Shown piece after piece: positions 7,323 through 15,839 of a stretch of DNA of 64,000 nt; positions within the stretch are counted from its first letter, which is position 1; each line of letters begins with the position of its first letter. A model generated the notes under the pieces. It was not told the origin of the DNA and made no database searches. It was given only the letters and a program-made list of their open reading frames with translations. Position numbers and translations under genes: made by a program. Source of the stretch: Paenibacillus aestuarii (GTDB lineage: Bacteria > Bacillota > Bacilli > Paenibacillales > NBRC-103111); NCBI RefSeq assembly GCF_027789125.1, contig NZ_JAQFVF010000033.1:62001-126000 (forward strand). The letters are read 5' to 3'.

Positions 7323-9191
7323 TTGGCTCACTCTCACACAGCTAAAAGATACAGCGGACTGATGGATTGGCTCACAACTGTCGACCATAAGAAAATCGGT
7401 ATCCTGTATTTAATAGCGGGCGGCTTCTTCTTCCTCGTCGGAGGTTTGGAAGCGATTCTAATTCGGATTCAGCTCGCGTATCCCGATCAGCACATTTTCA
7501 TCGGGGATACATTCAACCAGTTAACAACGATGCACGGCACAACGATGATCTTCTTCGCAGCGATGCCGGTCATCTTCGCTTTCATGAATGCAGTTGTACC
7601 TTTGCAAATCGGTGCGCGGGACGTTGCGTTCCCATTCGTTAACGCACTTGGTTTCTGGTTGTTCTTCCTAGGCGGCGTACTTATGAACACAAGCTGGTTC
7701 TTGGGTGGCGCGCCAGATGCGGGTTGGACAGGATATGCACCATTATCCACCATCACGGATGCCAGTTCGGCAACAACACTTCAACATAACATAATGGGTA
7801 CAGATTTCTATGTACTTGGTTTGCAGATTGCAGGTATTGGTACACTTATCGGGGGTATTAACTTCCTGGTAACGATCATCAACATGCGTGCACCTGGTCT
7901 TACATATATGCGTTTGCCGATGTTTACATGGACGGCTTTCATTACATCGGGTCTGATTGTTCTTGCATTCCCGGCAATCACAGTTGCCCTGGTTGAACTC
8001 ATGTTCGACCGTATCTTTGGCGGAGCATTCTTCGATGCAGCCAGAGGCGGTAACAACGTACTATGGGAGCATTTGTTCTGGATTTTCGGGCATCCTGAAG
8101 TTTACATTCTGATTCTTCCAGCGTTTGGTATTATCTCTGAGATTGTTTCTACATTCTCGAAAAAGCGTCTGTTCGGTTACAGCTCAATGGTTTTCGCGAC
8201 TGTACTGATCGGTTTCTTGGGCTTCATGGTTTGGGTTCACCACATGTTTACAACAGGCTTAGGACCTGTAGCGAACTCGATCTTCGCTATTGCAACAATG
8301 GCGATTGCGGTTCCAACAGGGGTTAAGATCTTTAACTGGTTGTTCACGCTTTGGGGCGGACAAATCCGTTTCACAACGGCTAACGTATTCGCAACCGCGT
8401 TCATCCCGACATTCGTTATGGGGGGTACGACGGGGGTTATGCTAGCGATTCCAGATGCGGACTTCCAATATCACGATACTTACTTCGTCGTAGCTCACTT
8501 CCACTACGTAATCGTCGGTGGTCTGGTGCTTGGTTTGTTCGCTGGTTTGTACTACTGGTGGCCAAAAATGTTCGGCCGTATGCTGAACGAAACTTTGGGT
8601 AAAATTCATTTCTGGTTCTTCTTTATCGGTTTCCACCTGACCTTCTTCCCGCAGCACTTCTTGGGATTGATGGGGATGCCGCGTCGTGTATTTACTTACC
8701 AACCAGGGCATGACCTTGAAATGGGTAACTTAATTAGTACTGTCGGCGCCTTCTTGATGGGTATTGGTACATTAGTGTTCTTGATCAACATCATTGCAAC
8801 TTCGGCTAAAGCGAAGAATGCTCCTGCAGATCCATGGGATGGACGTTCCTTGGAGTGGGCGATTCCTTCTCCTGCACCTGAGTACAACTTCAAACAAACT
8901 CCGCTCGTTCGTGGTTTGGATGCTCTTTGGAAAGAAAAAATGGCAGGTAATAAAGAGATGATTCCGGCGGAGCCAATCGGTTCCATCCATATGCCATCTC
9001 CTTCGATCTTGCCTTTGACAATGTCGCTCGGATTGTTTATCGCTGGTTTCGGTTTCATGTATGAACATTACATTGTGGTTGGCATTGGTATGGCAGTTAC
9101 ACTGATCAGCATGTTCTTGCGTTCCGTGTACGACGACCACGGCTGGCACATTGAACCAGAAGAGCTTGAAGACAAGGGGGGAAGAGCGTGA
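7323..9191 (+). CDS. ctaD: Cytochrome caa3 oxidase subunit I
   Basis: A 622-residue heme-copper oxidase subunit I with about 13-14 transmembrane helices; it reduces O2 to water and pumps protons. Visible ligands: low-spin heme His71 in the TMHG motif; CuB His257 with the cross-linked Tyr261 in GHPEVY; His306-His307; and the HFH pair at His392 and His394. The GHPEVY glutamate indicates an A-type heme-copper oxidase. The start is a TTG seven bases after a perfect GGAGGT. The gene follows ctaC by 31 bases and overlaps ctaE by four. Confidence 0.97.
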   Translation: MAHSHTAKRYSGLMDWLTTVDHKKIGILYLIAGGFFFLVGGLEAILIRIQLAYPDQHIFIGDTFNQLTTMHGTTMIFFAAMPVIFAFMNAVVPLQIGARDVAFPFVNALGFWLFFLGGVLMNTSWFLGGAPDAGWTGYAPLSTITDASSATTLQHNIMGTDFYVLGLQIAGIGTLIGGINFLVTIINMRAPGLTYMRLPMFTWTAFITSGLIVLAFPAITVALVELMFDRIFGGAFFDAARGGNNVLWEHLFWIFGHPEVYILILPAFGIISEIVSTFSKKRLFGYSSMVFATVLIGFLGFMVWVHHMFTTGLGPVANSIFAIATMAIAVPTGVKIFNWLFTLWGGQIRFTTANVFATAFIPTFVMGGTTGVMLAIPDADFQYHDTYFVVAHFHYVIVGGLVLGLFAGLYYWWPKMFGRMLNETLGKIHFWFFFIGFHLTFFPQHFLGLMGMPRRVFTYQPGHDLEMGNLISTVGAFLMGIGTLVFLINIIATSAKAKNAPADPWDGRSLEWAIPSPAPEYNFKQTPLVRGLDALWKEKMAGNKEMIPAEPIGSIHMPSPSILPLTMSLGLFIAGFGFMYEHYIVVGIGMAVTLISMFLRSVYDDHGWHIEPEELEDKGGRA

Positions 9192-9802
9192 GTACTCATC
9201 ATACAGGCGTACTGCCTGCGCATCCGGAAACGGCAACCCTTGAAGGGAAAAATAAAGTACTTGGTTTCTGGCTATTCCTTGGTGCCGAGGTAGTATTGTT
9301 CGGTTGCTTATTCGCAACATACATTGCACTTCGCAACTCCGTTCCAGACGGTCCTACGGCTGATGAGCTGTTCAAGCTCAACACCGTTGCCTGGTCTACG
9401 TTTGTTCTCTTGACAAGTAGTTTAACTAGCGTATTCGCCATTATGGCGATGCACAAGCAGAAGCTTGGCCAATTGCTGTTCTGGTTGTTGATTACCGTAT
9501 TGTTCGGCTTGACGTTCTTGGGCATGGAGATCTATGAGTTTAACGAATATGTACATGAAGGTCACAAGTTCGTGACAAGTGCGTTCTCGACTTCCTTCTA
9601 TACACTGGTTGGATTCCATGGAGCCCACGTTGCATTCGGTATTTGCTGGATCACCCTGTTGATTCTGCAAGGGTTGAAAAAAGGTTTGACAGTCGTAACA
9701 GCGCCTAAGTTTTATGTAGCTGCTCTGTACTGGCACTTTATCGACTTGGTTTGGGTATTTATCTTCACAGTTGTATATCTGATGGGGAAGGTGGGGCATT
9801 AA
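9188..9802 (+). CDS. ctaE: Cytochrome caa3 oxidase subunit III
   Basis: A 204-residue subunit III with about five transmembrane helices, of the short form found in Bacillales caa3 oxidases. Typical features are GFWLFLGAEVVLFG near the start, TSAFSTSFYTLVGFHGAHV in the middle, and LYWHFIDLVWVFIF near the C-terminus. The GTG start overlaps the end of ctaD by four bases (GTGA) and has a GGGGGG-AAGAGC ribosome binding region, indicating translational coupling. It stabilises the catalytic subunit and proton uptake. Confidence 0.95.
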   Translation: MSTHHTGVLPAHPETATLEGKNKVLGFWLFLGAEVVLFGCLFATYIALRNSVPDGPTADELFKLNTVAWSTFVLLTSSLTSVFAIMAMHKQKLGQLLFWLLITVLFGLTFLGMEIYEFNEYVHEGHKFVTSAFSTSFYTLVGFHGAHVAFGICWITLLILQGLKKGLTVVTAPKFYVAALYWHFIDLVWVFIFTVVYLMGKVGH

Positions 9803-9803
9803 G

Positions 9804-10121
9804 ATGAGCAACAATTCTCATGAAGCAACCACACCTAGCAAGCGCCACAAACCGGAATCACCGACGAATCACTACCTGTCTTACATTATCTCGATTGTTC
9901 TGACGATGCTGGCATTTGCCGTCGTGCTTTACGGTGATCTGGATCGCTCGTTCATCTTCATTTTCATCGTGACTTTAGCTTTAGTTCAAGCGGTTATCCA
10001 ACTGTTCTTCTGGATGCATGCCAAAGAAAGAGGACATCTGTTCCCTCTGATTTTCTTGGCAGGAGGCGCGTTTGTCGCACTAACTGGAGTCATTACGGCC
10101 GTATATTGGGTTTGGTGGTAA
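9804..10121 (+). CDS. ctaF: Cytochrome caa3 oxidase subunit IV
   Basis: A 105-residue small subunit with three transmembrane helices (about residues 27-47, 50-70 and 80-100) after a polar N-terminus. The QLFFWMHAKERG segment is typical of the bacterial cytochrome oxidase subunit IV family. The ATG lies one base after the ctaE stop region. This is the last gene of ctaCDEF; a strong terminator follows. Confidence 0.92.
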   Translation: MSNNSHEATTPSKRHKPESPTNHYLSYIISIVLTMLAFAVVLYGDLDRSFIFIFIVTLALVQAVIQLFFWMHAKERGHLFPLIFLAGGAFVALTGVITAVYWVWW

Positions 10122-10130
10122 GAAGCAAGA

Positions 10131-10170
10131 AGAGGCAACTTTGTCTAGGCAAAGTGCCTCCTCTTTTTTT
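10131..10170 (+). terminator. Intrinsic terminator of ctaCDEF
   Basis: GAGGCA-A-CTTTG (from 10132) pairs with CAAAG-T-GCCTC (to 10160), and a seven-T run follows. It separates the oxidase structural genes from ctaG. Confidence 0.9.
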
Positions 10171-10214
10171 AGTTTTAAAATAGGAAGTATTTAACAAAGG
10201 AGATAGACAAAGCT

Positions 10215-11072
10215 ATGAACCAAATTGGCGGTTTTTTTGAGCTGTGGAATCCTGTTTTGCTGCTAGTGGTCATCGTCGTTGGGTATGTATATAGTCGCTT
10301 AGTCGCAAAAGGGAATGGAAATTCCACAGATGAGTCGGTTTCGGGGACGCAACAACTATCTTTTTATTTCGGATTAGCTTTATTTTATATTGGGCAAGGC
10401 AGTCCGATTAATTTTTTAGGACATCACTATCTGTTCAGCATGCACATGCTGCAGCAGACGCTGCTTTATTTGACAGTTCCGATTTTTATCTGGATTGGCC
10501 TGCCTGCCTGGATGGTTCGGGCCTTACTTCTTAAAAATAGCATCATTCGCGGCTTGTTTTCTTTCTTAACACGCCCGCTCATCGCTTTGTTCTTATTTAA
10601 CATGCTCTTTTCGATCTATCATATGCCGTTTATTATGGATGGTTTAATGCGTCATGAATGGCTTCAATTAGGGTATCATACGGTTCTTTTGATCTCTGCA
10701 TTTGTGATGTGGTTCCCTGTCTTTTGTCCAATTCCCGAAATGAATCGACTTAGCGAATTGAAGAAACTGGCCTACATTTTCGGCAATGGTGTACTGCTGA
10801 CACCGGCCTGTGCACTTATTATTTTCGCAGATACAGTCATTTATGATATGTACACGAATGTAACGATTCCCTTTGCGCACCTGTCGACCCTCGACGATCA
10901 ACAACTCGGAGGTGTCATCATGAAAGTGCTGCAAGAGGTTATTTATGGCGGGACACTTGCTTACATTTTCTTCAGATGGTATCGTAGAGAGCGCAACGAA
11001 GAAGAAGATCTGGACGCTATCCACACCCACGACAATATGAATCCGCAAGGTGGCAACTGGAATCGCGCTTAA
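10215..11072 (+). CDS. ctaG: Cytochrome c oxidase assembly factor CtaG (caa3_CtaG family)
   Basis: A 285-residue polytopic membrane protein with about seven hydrophobic helices. It is the caa3_CtaG type found beside caa3 oxidases in Bacillales and needed for active caa3 oxidase, probably in CuB assembly; it is unrelated to the Cox11-type CtaG of proteobacteria. Histidine/methionine motifs such as HHYLFSMHMLQ (about residues 70-80) and IYHMPF (about 134-139) are possible metal ligands. An AAAGGAG motif precedes the ATG. The protein ends in an acidic, charged cytoplasmic tail. The DUF420 gene follows after 17 bases. Confidence 0.9.
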   Translation: MNQIGGFFELWNPVLLLVVIVVGYVYSRLVAKGNGNSTDESVSGTQQLSFYFGLALFYIGQGSPINFLGHHYLFSMHMLQQTLLYLTVPIFIWIGLPAWMVRALLLKNSIIRGLFSFLTRPLIALFLFNMLFSIYHMPFIMDGLMRHEWLQLGYHTVLLISAFVMWFPVFCPIPEMNRLSELKKLAYIFGNGVLLTPACALIIFADTVIYDMYTNVTIPFAHLSTLDDQQLGGVIMKVLQEVIYGGTLAYIFFRWYRRERNEEEDLDAIHTHDNMNPQGGNWNRA

Positions 11073-11089
11073 AGAAAGGAATAAGGAAT

Positions 11090-11545
11090 ATGCATATTTT
11101 GCCTACGATTTCTACGACATTTATCGTTATTAGCGCCATATTGGTGGGCTTCGGTTGGTATCATATCGTTCAAGGAAATAGAGAAACGCATCAAAAGCTT
11201 ATGGTTTTCGGTGCGATCTTTGCGCTAGGTTTCTTCATTATTTACATGTCTCGGACTTTGTTCGAGGGGAATACGTCGTTTGGCGGACCGGAAAGCTTGA
11301 AGCTGCCGTACCATTTATTTTTGTTCTTCCATATTACCTTAGCGACGGTTGGCGCGGTTCTTGGCTTAATCACGCTATGGTTTGCCTATAAACAAAAGTT
11401 TTTGAAACATAAAAGAATTGGCCGTGTGGCAGCAATCGTCTGGCTGTTAACCGCTCCAACAGGCGTCGTTGTTTACGTCATGCTTTACATTCTATACCCT
11501 GGCGGGACGACAAAGCCGGTATTGGATGCCATTTTCGGTTTATAA
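11090..11545 (+). CDS. DUF420 membrane protein (YozB-like)
   Basis: A 151-residue protein with four transmembrane helices and conserved histidines (WYHIVQG, YHLFLFFHI, KHKRIGR), matching the DUF420/YozB family. The family commonly sits next to ctaG or heme-copper oxidase genes, which suggests a role in oxidase maturation, but no activity is established. It is 17 bases downstream of ctaG with an AAAGGAATAAGG ribosome binding region, so the two are probably co-transcribed. Confidence 0.85.
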   Translation: MHILPTISTTFIVISAILVGFGWYHIVQGNRETHQKLMVFGAIFALGFFIIYMSRTLFEGNTSFGGPESLKLPYHLFLFFHITLATVGAVLGLITLWFAYKQKFLKHKRIGRVAAIVWLLTAPTGVVVYVMLYILYPGGTTKPVLDAIFGL

Positions 11546-11550
11546 AAGAG

Positions 11551-11592
11551 AAGCTGAATGCGTGTGATCACTCACAATCATTCAGCTTTTTT
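11551..11592. terminator. Bidirectional intrinsic terminator
   Basis: AAGCTGAATG (11551-11560) pairs with CATTCAGCTT (11579-11588), with a T-run after it on the plus strand and a T-rich stretch on the minus strand. It serves ctaG-DUF420 and the convergent germination operon. Confidence 0.85.
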
Positions 11593-11599
11593 GTTGCCG

Positions 11600-11830
11600 T
11601 TAAGGGTGCTCAAGGAGCTTGCCCAAAGGTTTATAAACGGTTTCCACCCACATTGTCGGACCCGGGATATCCGGGAAAAAGATGAGCAGGCCCGCCAGCA
11701 GGCAGGCAATAACGGAAAAGACGATGAAAGCTACTTTTTCCTTATGCATGTTGCTGCTGATTTTGGGCCATTCATAGACAAAAATGAGCGCAACGATGGC
11801 GATGATTCCGCATAGCAACCCCCATTTCAC
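11600..11830 (-). CDS. Small two-helix protein, candidate germinant-receptor D subunit
   Basis: A 76-residue protein with two transmembrane helices (about 3-19 and 33-52) separated by a short charged loop. It is the last gene of operon gerA-gerB-gerC. The GTG start shares one base with the gerC stop codon, and GAGGTG lies eight bases upstream inside gerC, so translation is coupled. Small two-helix D proteins of about this length are known in Bacillus GerA-type operons and modulate receptor activity. Assignment rests on size, topology and position. Confidence 0.65.
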   Translation of the reverse strand: MKWGLLCGIIAIVALIFVYEWPKISSNMHKEKVAFIVFSVIACLLAGLLIFFPDIPGPTMWVETVYKPLGKLLEHP

Positions 11831-13035
11831 TAGTGTTTCACCTCGTTCTCCGGTACTCCCGCCGGTCCTGTCGATATGCCAGGCCTACGGACGTAAGCCT
11901 TGAGATCAAAGTTGACTTCGACCTCTGGGAAGACCTCATCCCAACGATCCTTCACCTGCTGCCATTCTTTCGGATATTTACGGTGAAAAGCGCCAGCGAA
12001 ATCGAAGACATCGGCATTCATCTTTTTTTGTACTTGCTCCAGACAAGCCCTGACCCGGGCTTCAATATTTTGCTTCAGTTGTAATTCCAGAGAACCGAGA
12101 TGTTTGGGATTCATGAGATCCAGATTCGTCGCGTTCTGAATAATATCGTCCTCAGTAACACCTCTCAATGTAACACTCCATTTGCCATTGTCGATATGGG
12201 GGATGAGTTCCGAACGGGCTTCGATCAATTTCATCGACACAAAGCCATTGGCTTCTTTGGGCGTATGGGTGACCACAGCCGATTCAACTTCGTCTCTTAG
12301 CCACAAGGCGCCTCTAGTTAAGGTGTCATCGATATGGCCGACCATTTTGTCTTTTTTAAAGATCGCTGTCCCTGTAATATAAGGGACCGTGTTATTTTTA
12401 TTTTTGCCTTCTTCGGCAGGTAGTTCGGTTATCCATGGCAGCGCGGAAGCTCCCGTGTCCCCAATCATACTGGCGCTGAGATCTTTTAAAGTAACCTTCA
12501 GCATTGCTTTGGATTTAGCCAGCTCCCTCAGCACCTCCGACGAGCTGCGCTCCAAAGGCGGCATGAGCTCCAAGGCGCGTTTTGCTTCTTTGTCGCTGAT
12601 AAACACGTAAGCGCCGATCCGGACTTGCGGATGACGGACCATGAAATCGAGGTGGTTGCGGATACCTTGTTCGGCTAAAGTCCGGCTGATGATGAATACC
12701 TCGGTATGCCCCCAAAATACGCGGCGCGGCAGTTTTTCCTGCAATTTGGTCATCGCGTCAACAATCGTCAAACCTTCTGCGGAGCGAACAAAGGTTAGAC
12801 CTCCCGTACTTCCGCTCCCGCCGCCATACATCCCTTGTTGTGAACTCCCACCCGCACCTCTAGGAATAAACACTTGTACGGACAGCTCGATTTTTTTGGA
12901 GCTCTTCTGATCAATACCGGCTGCGGTAATGAGCGCCAAGTCATTGACTTCGACCCGATCCCAGCACCCGGTTAGCAAGCAGGAAAGTCCGATAAGAACA
13001 CAGATTAGCTTCCACATGAAACGTACGTTTTCCAT
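11830..13035 (-). CDS. Ger(x)C family germination lipoprotein, operon 1
   Basis: A 401-residue C subunit of a GerA-type nutrient germinant receptor, anchored on the outer face of the inner spore membrane. It has a lipobox LLTGC (Cys24) followed by the signature WDRVEVNDLALITAAGID and the family's N-, middle and C-terminal domains. It begins two bases after the gerB stop, with GGGGGA six bases before the ATG. An internal Gly/Ser-rich loop (GGSSQQGMYGGGSG, about 60-75) is a variable insertion. The organisation A-B-C-D in one direction implies one transcript. Confidence 0.92.
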   Translation of the reverse strand: MENVRFMWKLICVLIGLSCLLTGCWDRVEVNDLALITAAGIDQKSSKKIELSVQVFIPRGAGGSSQQGMYGGGSGSTGGLTFVRSAEGLTIVDAMTKLQEKLPRRVFWGHTEVFIISRTLAEQGIRNHLDFMVRHPQVRIGAYVFISDKEAKRALELMPPLERSSSEVLRELAKSKAMLKVTLKDLSASMIGDTGASALPWITELPAEEGKNKNNTVPYITGTAIFKKDKMVGHIDDTLTRGALWLRDEVESAVVTHTPKEANGFVSMKLIEARSELIPHIDNGKWSVTLRGVTEDDIIQNATNLDLMNPKHLGSLELQLKQNIEARVRACLEQVQKKMNADVFDFAGAFHRKYPKEWQQVKDRWDEVFPEVEVNFDLKAYVRRPGISTGPAGVPENEVKH

Positions 13036-13036
13036 G

Positions 13037-14137
13037 TTAGGTCCCCCGGGTTTGACGGCTTCTGCTTTTGACCATTAGCAAGAATAGCAGCAGCGCGGGA
13101 ATGACCGTCTGGAAGGAAAGAAAATAGAAGGGGGAGATCAAACTGAGAAAATGGACGAGCTCCTGCAGACTAGGGGCGGTCCAGATGCTGAGCATCAGTA
13201 AAATGACCCCGATTGGCAGCGTAAGCGGGCGAAAATCGGAAAGTTTGAGCCACTGAGCTGTGCCGGCGACGATGGCATAATAAAACATGGAGATTTTGAC
13301 AAATGTGCCGCCAACCCAGATCGCCATGACGAAAGCTTCCAGATGCTCGAAAAAGTCAGCTATGCTGATGTAGCGTGCAGCGACCATTACCGGATAGACC
13401 AGGGTCGATGTCAAACCGCCAAATAGGAAATAAGAGGCCATATTGGTAATGACAATCGTGAGCATAACGGTAAGCACGGCAAGCATTCCCCACTTCATGC
13501 TCTTATTCCGGTCCGTCAGGCAGGGGAGCAAGAAGGAAATGAGAATAAATTCACTGAACCAGCCTGTAGGGACTAAGGAGCCCATGAGGGATGGTTTCAG
13601 TCCGAATTCCATAATCGGCAGCATATTTTTCGGATGCAAGTCCGGAATCAGCAAAACGACAATGCAGATAAATAGAAAAAGGACGATAGGAACAAACATT
13701 TGTGCAGTTCTCCCGACGACTTCCACGCCACCTCGAACATTAAAGGCGCATACCAGAACCATCGATGCCATGACCACACTTATAGGTGTATTTCTTAAGA
13801 AAGAGCCTACAATGAACTCTCCATATTCCCTGACAATGATGGCCGTAATGTGGAGAAAGAATAGCAAGTAGACGAAGCCAAGCAGTTTGCCAATCCACCG
13901 ACCGACAATCAGCTCGCTGAATTCAATAATTGACATGTCAGGGTAGTATTTGTTCAGTCGAATGGCGATAAACACGGTAATAAAACCGGTGATGGAAGCC
14001 CAAATTGGGGACAACCATAGATCGCGACCGGCCGTTTTGGCCGTAATAGCTGGCACTAACAAAATGGCTGTAGCCAGAATAGTCGGGTACATGATATAGG
14101 CCATCTGGATGGCGGAAATTTTCCCTTTATCGATCAT
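13037..14137 (-). CDS. GerAB/ArcD/ProY-type germination permease, operon 1
   Basis: A 366-residue B subunit of a GerA-type receptor, with ten predicted transmembrane helices of the APC/spore-germination permease fold. The N-terminus KISAIQMAYIMYPTI is typical of GerB proteins, which bind the germinant. I use the ATG at 14137, six bases after GAGGTGAT; the frame is open further upstream but the usual GerB N-terminus begins here. It lies ten bases after the gerA stop and two before gerC. Confidence 0.92.
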   Translation of the reverse strand: MIDKGKISAIQMAYIMYPTILATAILLVPAITAKTAGRDLWLSPIWASITGFITVFIAIRLNKYYPDMSIIEFSELIVGRWIGKLLGFVYLLFFLHITAIIVREYGEFIVGSFLRNTPISVVMASMVLVCAFNVRGGVEVVGRTAQMFVPIVLFLFICIVVLLIPDLHPKNMLPIMEFGLKPSLMGSLVPTGWFSEFILISFLLPCLTDRNKSMKWGMLAVLTVMLTIVITNMASYFLFGGLTSTLVYPVMVAARYISIADFFEHLEAFVMAIWVGGTFVKISMFYYAIVAGTAQWLKLSDFRPLTLPIGVILLMLSIWTAPSLQELVHFLSLISPFYFLSFQTVIPALLLFLLMVKSRSRQTRGT

Positions 14138-14147
14138 GACATCACCT

Positions 14148-15710
14148 CTAATCGTCCCCCCGGTTTGCATCTGGCTTCTGGTCAGGGGCTTGTCGGTATT
14201 TGTTGCCGTCCCCTGTGAGATGTGGACGGGTATTTAACATCCAGAGCGGAGCGCGTATGAGCACGTCTTTCATATCGCGTCCTTTCATCGGTCCCATCGG
14301 TGACATGTAGGGTACGCCAAAAGAACGGATTGTGCATAAATGCACAACTGTAAAAATAACGGATAGCATGATGCCGAGCAACCCTAACACGCCCGCCAGC
14401 AAAATGATAGGGAAGCGCAGCAGACGTATGGAGATTCCCGCGGAATAGCGTGGAATCATGAAAGAAGAAATACCAGTAATGGCGACAACCATGACCATAG
14501 GTGCGGACACAATGCCTGCGGACACGGCAGCTTGGCCGATGACAAGAGCCCCGACAATGCTGACAGCGGCGCCGATCTGCTTGGGCAGTCGGACCCCGGC
14601 TTCACGCAGCGCTTCGAACGTGATCTCCATAATGAGCGCTTCAATGACGACAGGGAAAGGAATTTCTTCCCGAGATTTCGCGATGCTGAAAAAGAGCGAC
14701 GTAGGGATCATTTCCTGGTGATACGTAAGCGTAGCCACATAAAGCGAAGGCAGCAGCAGGGAAATGACTAACGCAGCATACCGCAGCCACCGGATGGCCG
14801 TGCTGAACGAGTAGCGCTGGTAGTAATCTTCGGCGGACTGAAGCAGCGAGTAAAACGTCACAGGAGCAATCAAGACGGACGGAGTGCCGTCCACCAAGAT
14901 GACGACACGTCCTTCGAGCAGATTGGCGGCAGCGACATCGGGCCTTTCCGTATTCATAATTTGCGGAAATAAAGAATGCGGGGCGTCCTCAATCAACTCC
15001 TCGATATATGCGCTATCCATCACGCCGTCGATATCGATGCGTTTGAGCCGTTTAAGCACCTCTTCAATGAGCCCTTGTTCGGCAATTTCGTCAATGAAGG
15101 CGACGACCAACTCCGTCTGGGTGTACCGTCCGACTCGCAGCTGCAACATCTTCAATTGAGGCGTGCGCAGTCTTCTCCGCAATAAGGACGTATTCACGCC
15201 TAGCGATTCTGTAAAGCCTTCGCGTGGACCACGTACGACCGCTTCAGCCGTAGGCTCTTCAACCCCGCGTTTCTCCCACTTGGCCAAATTAAACGACAAA
15301 CCGACGGCGTTATTCTCCATCAGCAGCACCGGGCATCCAGAGGAAAGCTGTTCCACACAGTCAGCAATGGTATGTAACTCATTAATTTTGGGGACGGTCA
15401 CTTGTTGTTCAATGACCGTATGGATCCCTTCTGCAGGCAGGGTCCCAATCTGCGCGAGCGGCGCAATGACGGACTTGTCGATGGCCTCATTGTTGGAAAG
15501 GCCTTCAATATAAATCAGCGTCGCTTGAACCGAACCATCGATGTACAGAGGGCGAAAAACAACATCAGGACAATTGTTATAGATGGCGTGCATCCGTTGT
15601 AAGTTGTCCGCCAACACGGCTGTCAGCGAAACTTGCTGCACCTGGAGGCTTTCGGGGGCTTCATCTGAAGCCGACGGATGGCGGAAGCCAGACTGCAGCA
15701 GGCGCTTCAT
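14148..15710 (-). CDS. GerA family germination protein, operon 1
   Basis: A roughly 520-residue A subunit of a GerA-type receptor. It has a soluble N-terminal domain (to about residue 270) containing RGPREGFTESLGVNTSLLRRR, then five to six hydrophobic segments and the C-terminal motif SFGVPYMSP common to GerA proteins. The start is uncertain. The ATG at 15710 is chosen, but the only good ribosome binding motif (AAAGGGGG) lies about 20 bases upstream, and the frame is open for 39 more bases. CATACTT lies further upstream, but no matching -35 was found. Confidence 0.9.
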   Translation of the reverse strand: MKRLLQSGFRHPSASDEAPESLQVQQVSLTAVLADNLQRMHAIYNNCPDVVFRPLYIDGSVQATLIYIEGLSNNEAIDKSVIAPLAQIGTLPAEGIHTVIEQQVTVPKINELHTIADCVEQLSSGCPVLLMENNAVGLSFNLAKWEKRGVEEPTAEAVVRGPREGFTESLGVNTSLLRRRLRTPQLKMLQLRVGRYTQTELVVAFIDEIAEQGLIEEVLKRLKRIDIDGVMDSAYIEELIEDAPHSLFPQIMNTERPDVAAANLLEGRVVILVDGTPSVLIAPVTFYSLLQSAEDYYQRYSFSTAIRWLRYAALVISLLLPSLYVATLTYHQEMIPTSLFFSIAKSREEIPFPVVIEALIMEITFEALREAGVRLPKQIGAAVSIVGALVIGQAAVSAGIVSAPMVMVVAITGISSFMIPRYSAGISIRLLRFPIILLAGVLGLLGIMLSVIFTVVHLCTIRSFGVPYMSPMGPMKGRDMKDVLIRAPLWMLNTRPHLTGDGNKYRQAPDQKPDANRGDD

Positions 15711-15789
15711 GAATGCTTGGATAAGACACGCCCCCTTTGGAAAAAGCAAGTATGCCTAGAGTATTTCCAGAAACAAGGAAATTACTCGA

Positions 15790-15839
15790 AAAAAAGATAG
15801 CCGGCAAACACGTTTCAGTGCTTGCCGGCTATCTTTTTT
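15790..15839 (-). terminator. Strong intrinsic terminator after the MFS gene
   Basis: A 17-bp perfect stem: bases 15791-15807 (AAAAAGATAGCCGGCAA) pair with 15822-15838. The MFS stop codon lies within the far arm. On the minus strand the stem is followed by T-rich sequence, isolating the MFS gene from germination operon 1. Confidence 0.9.
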
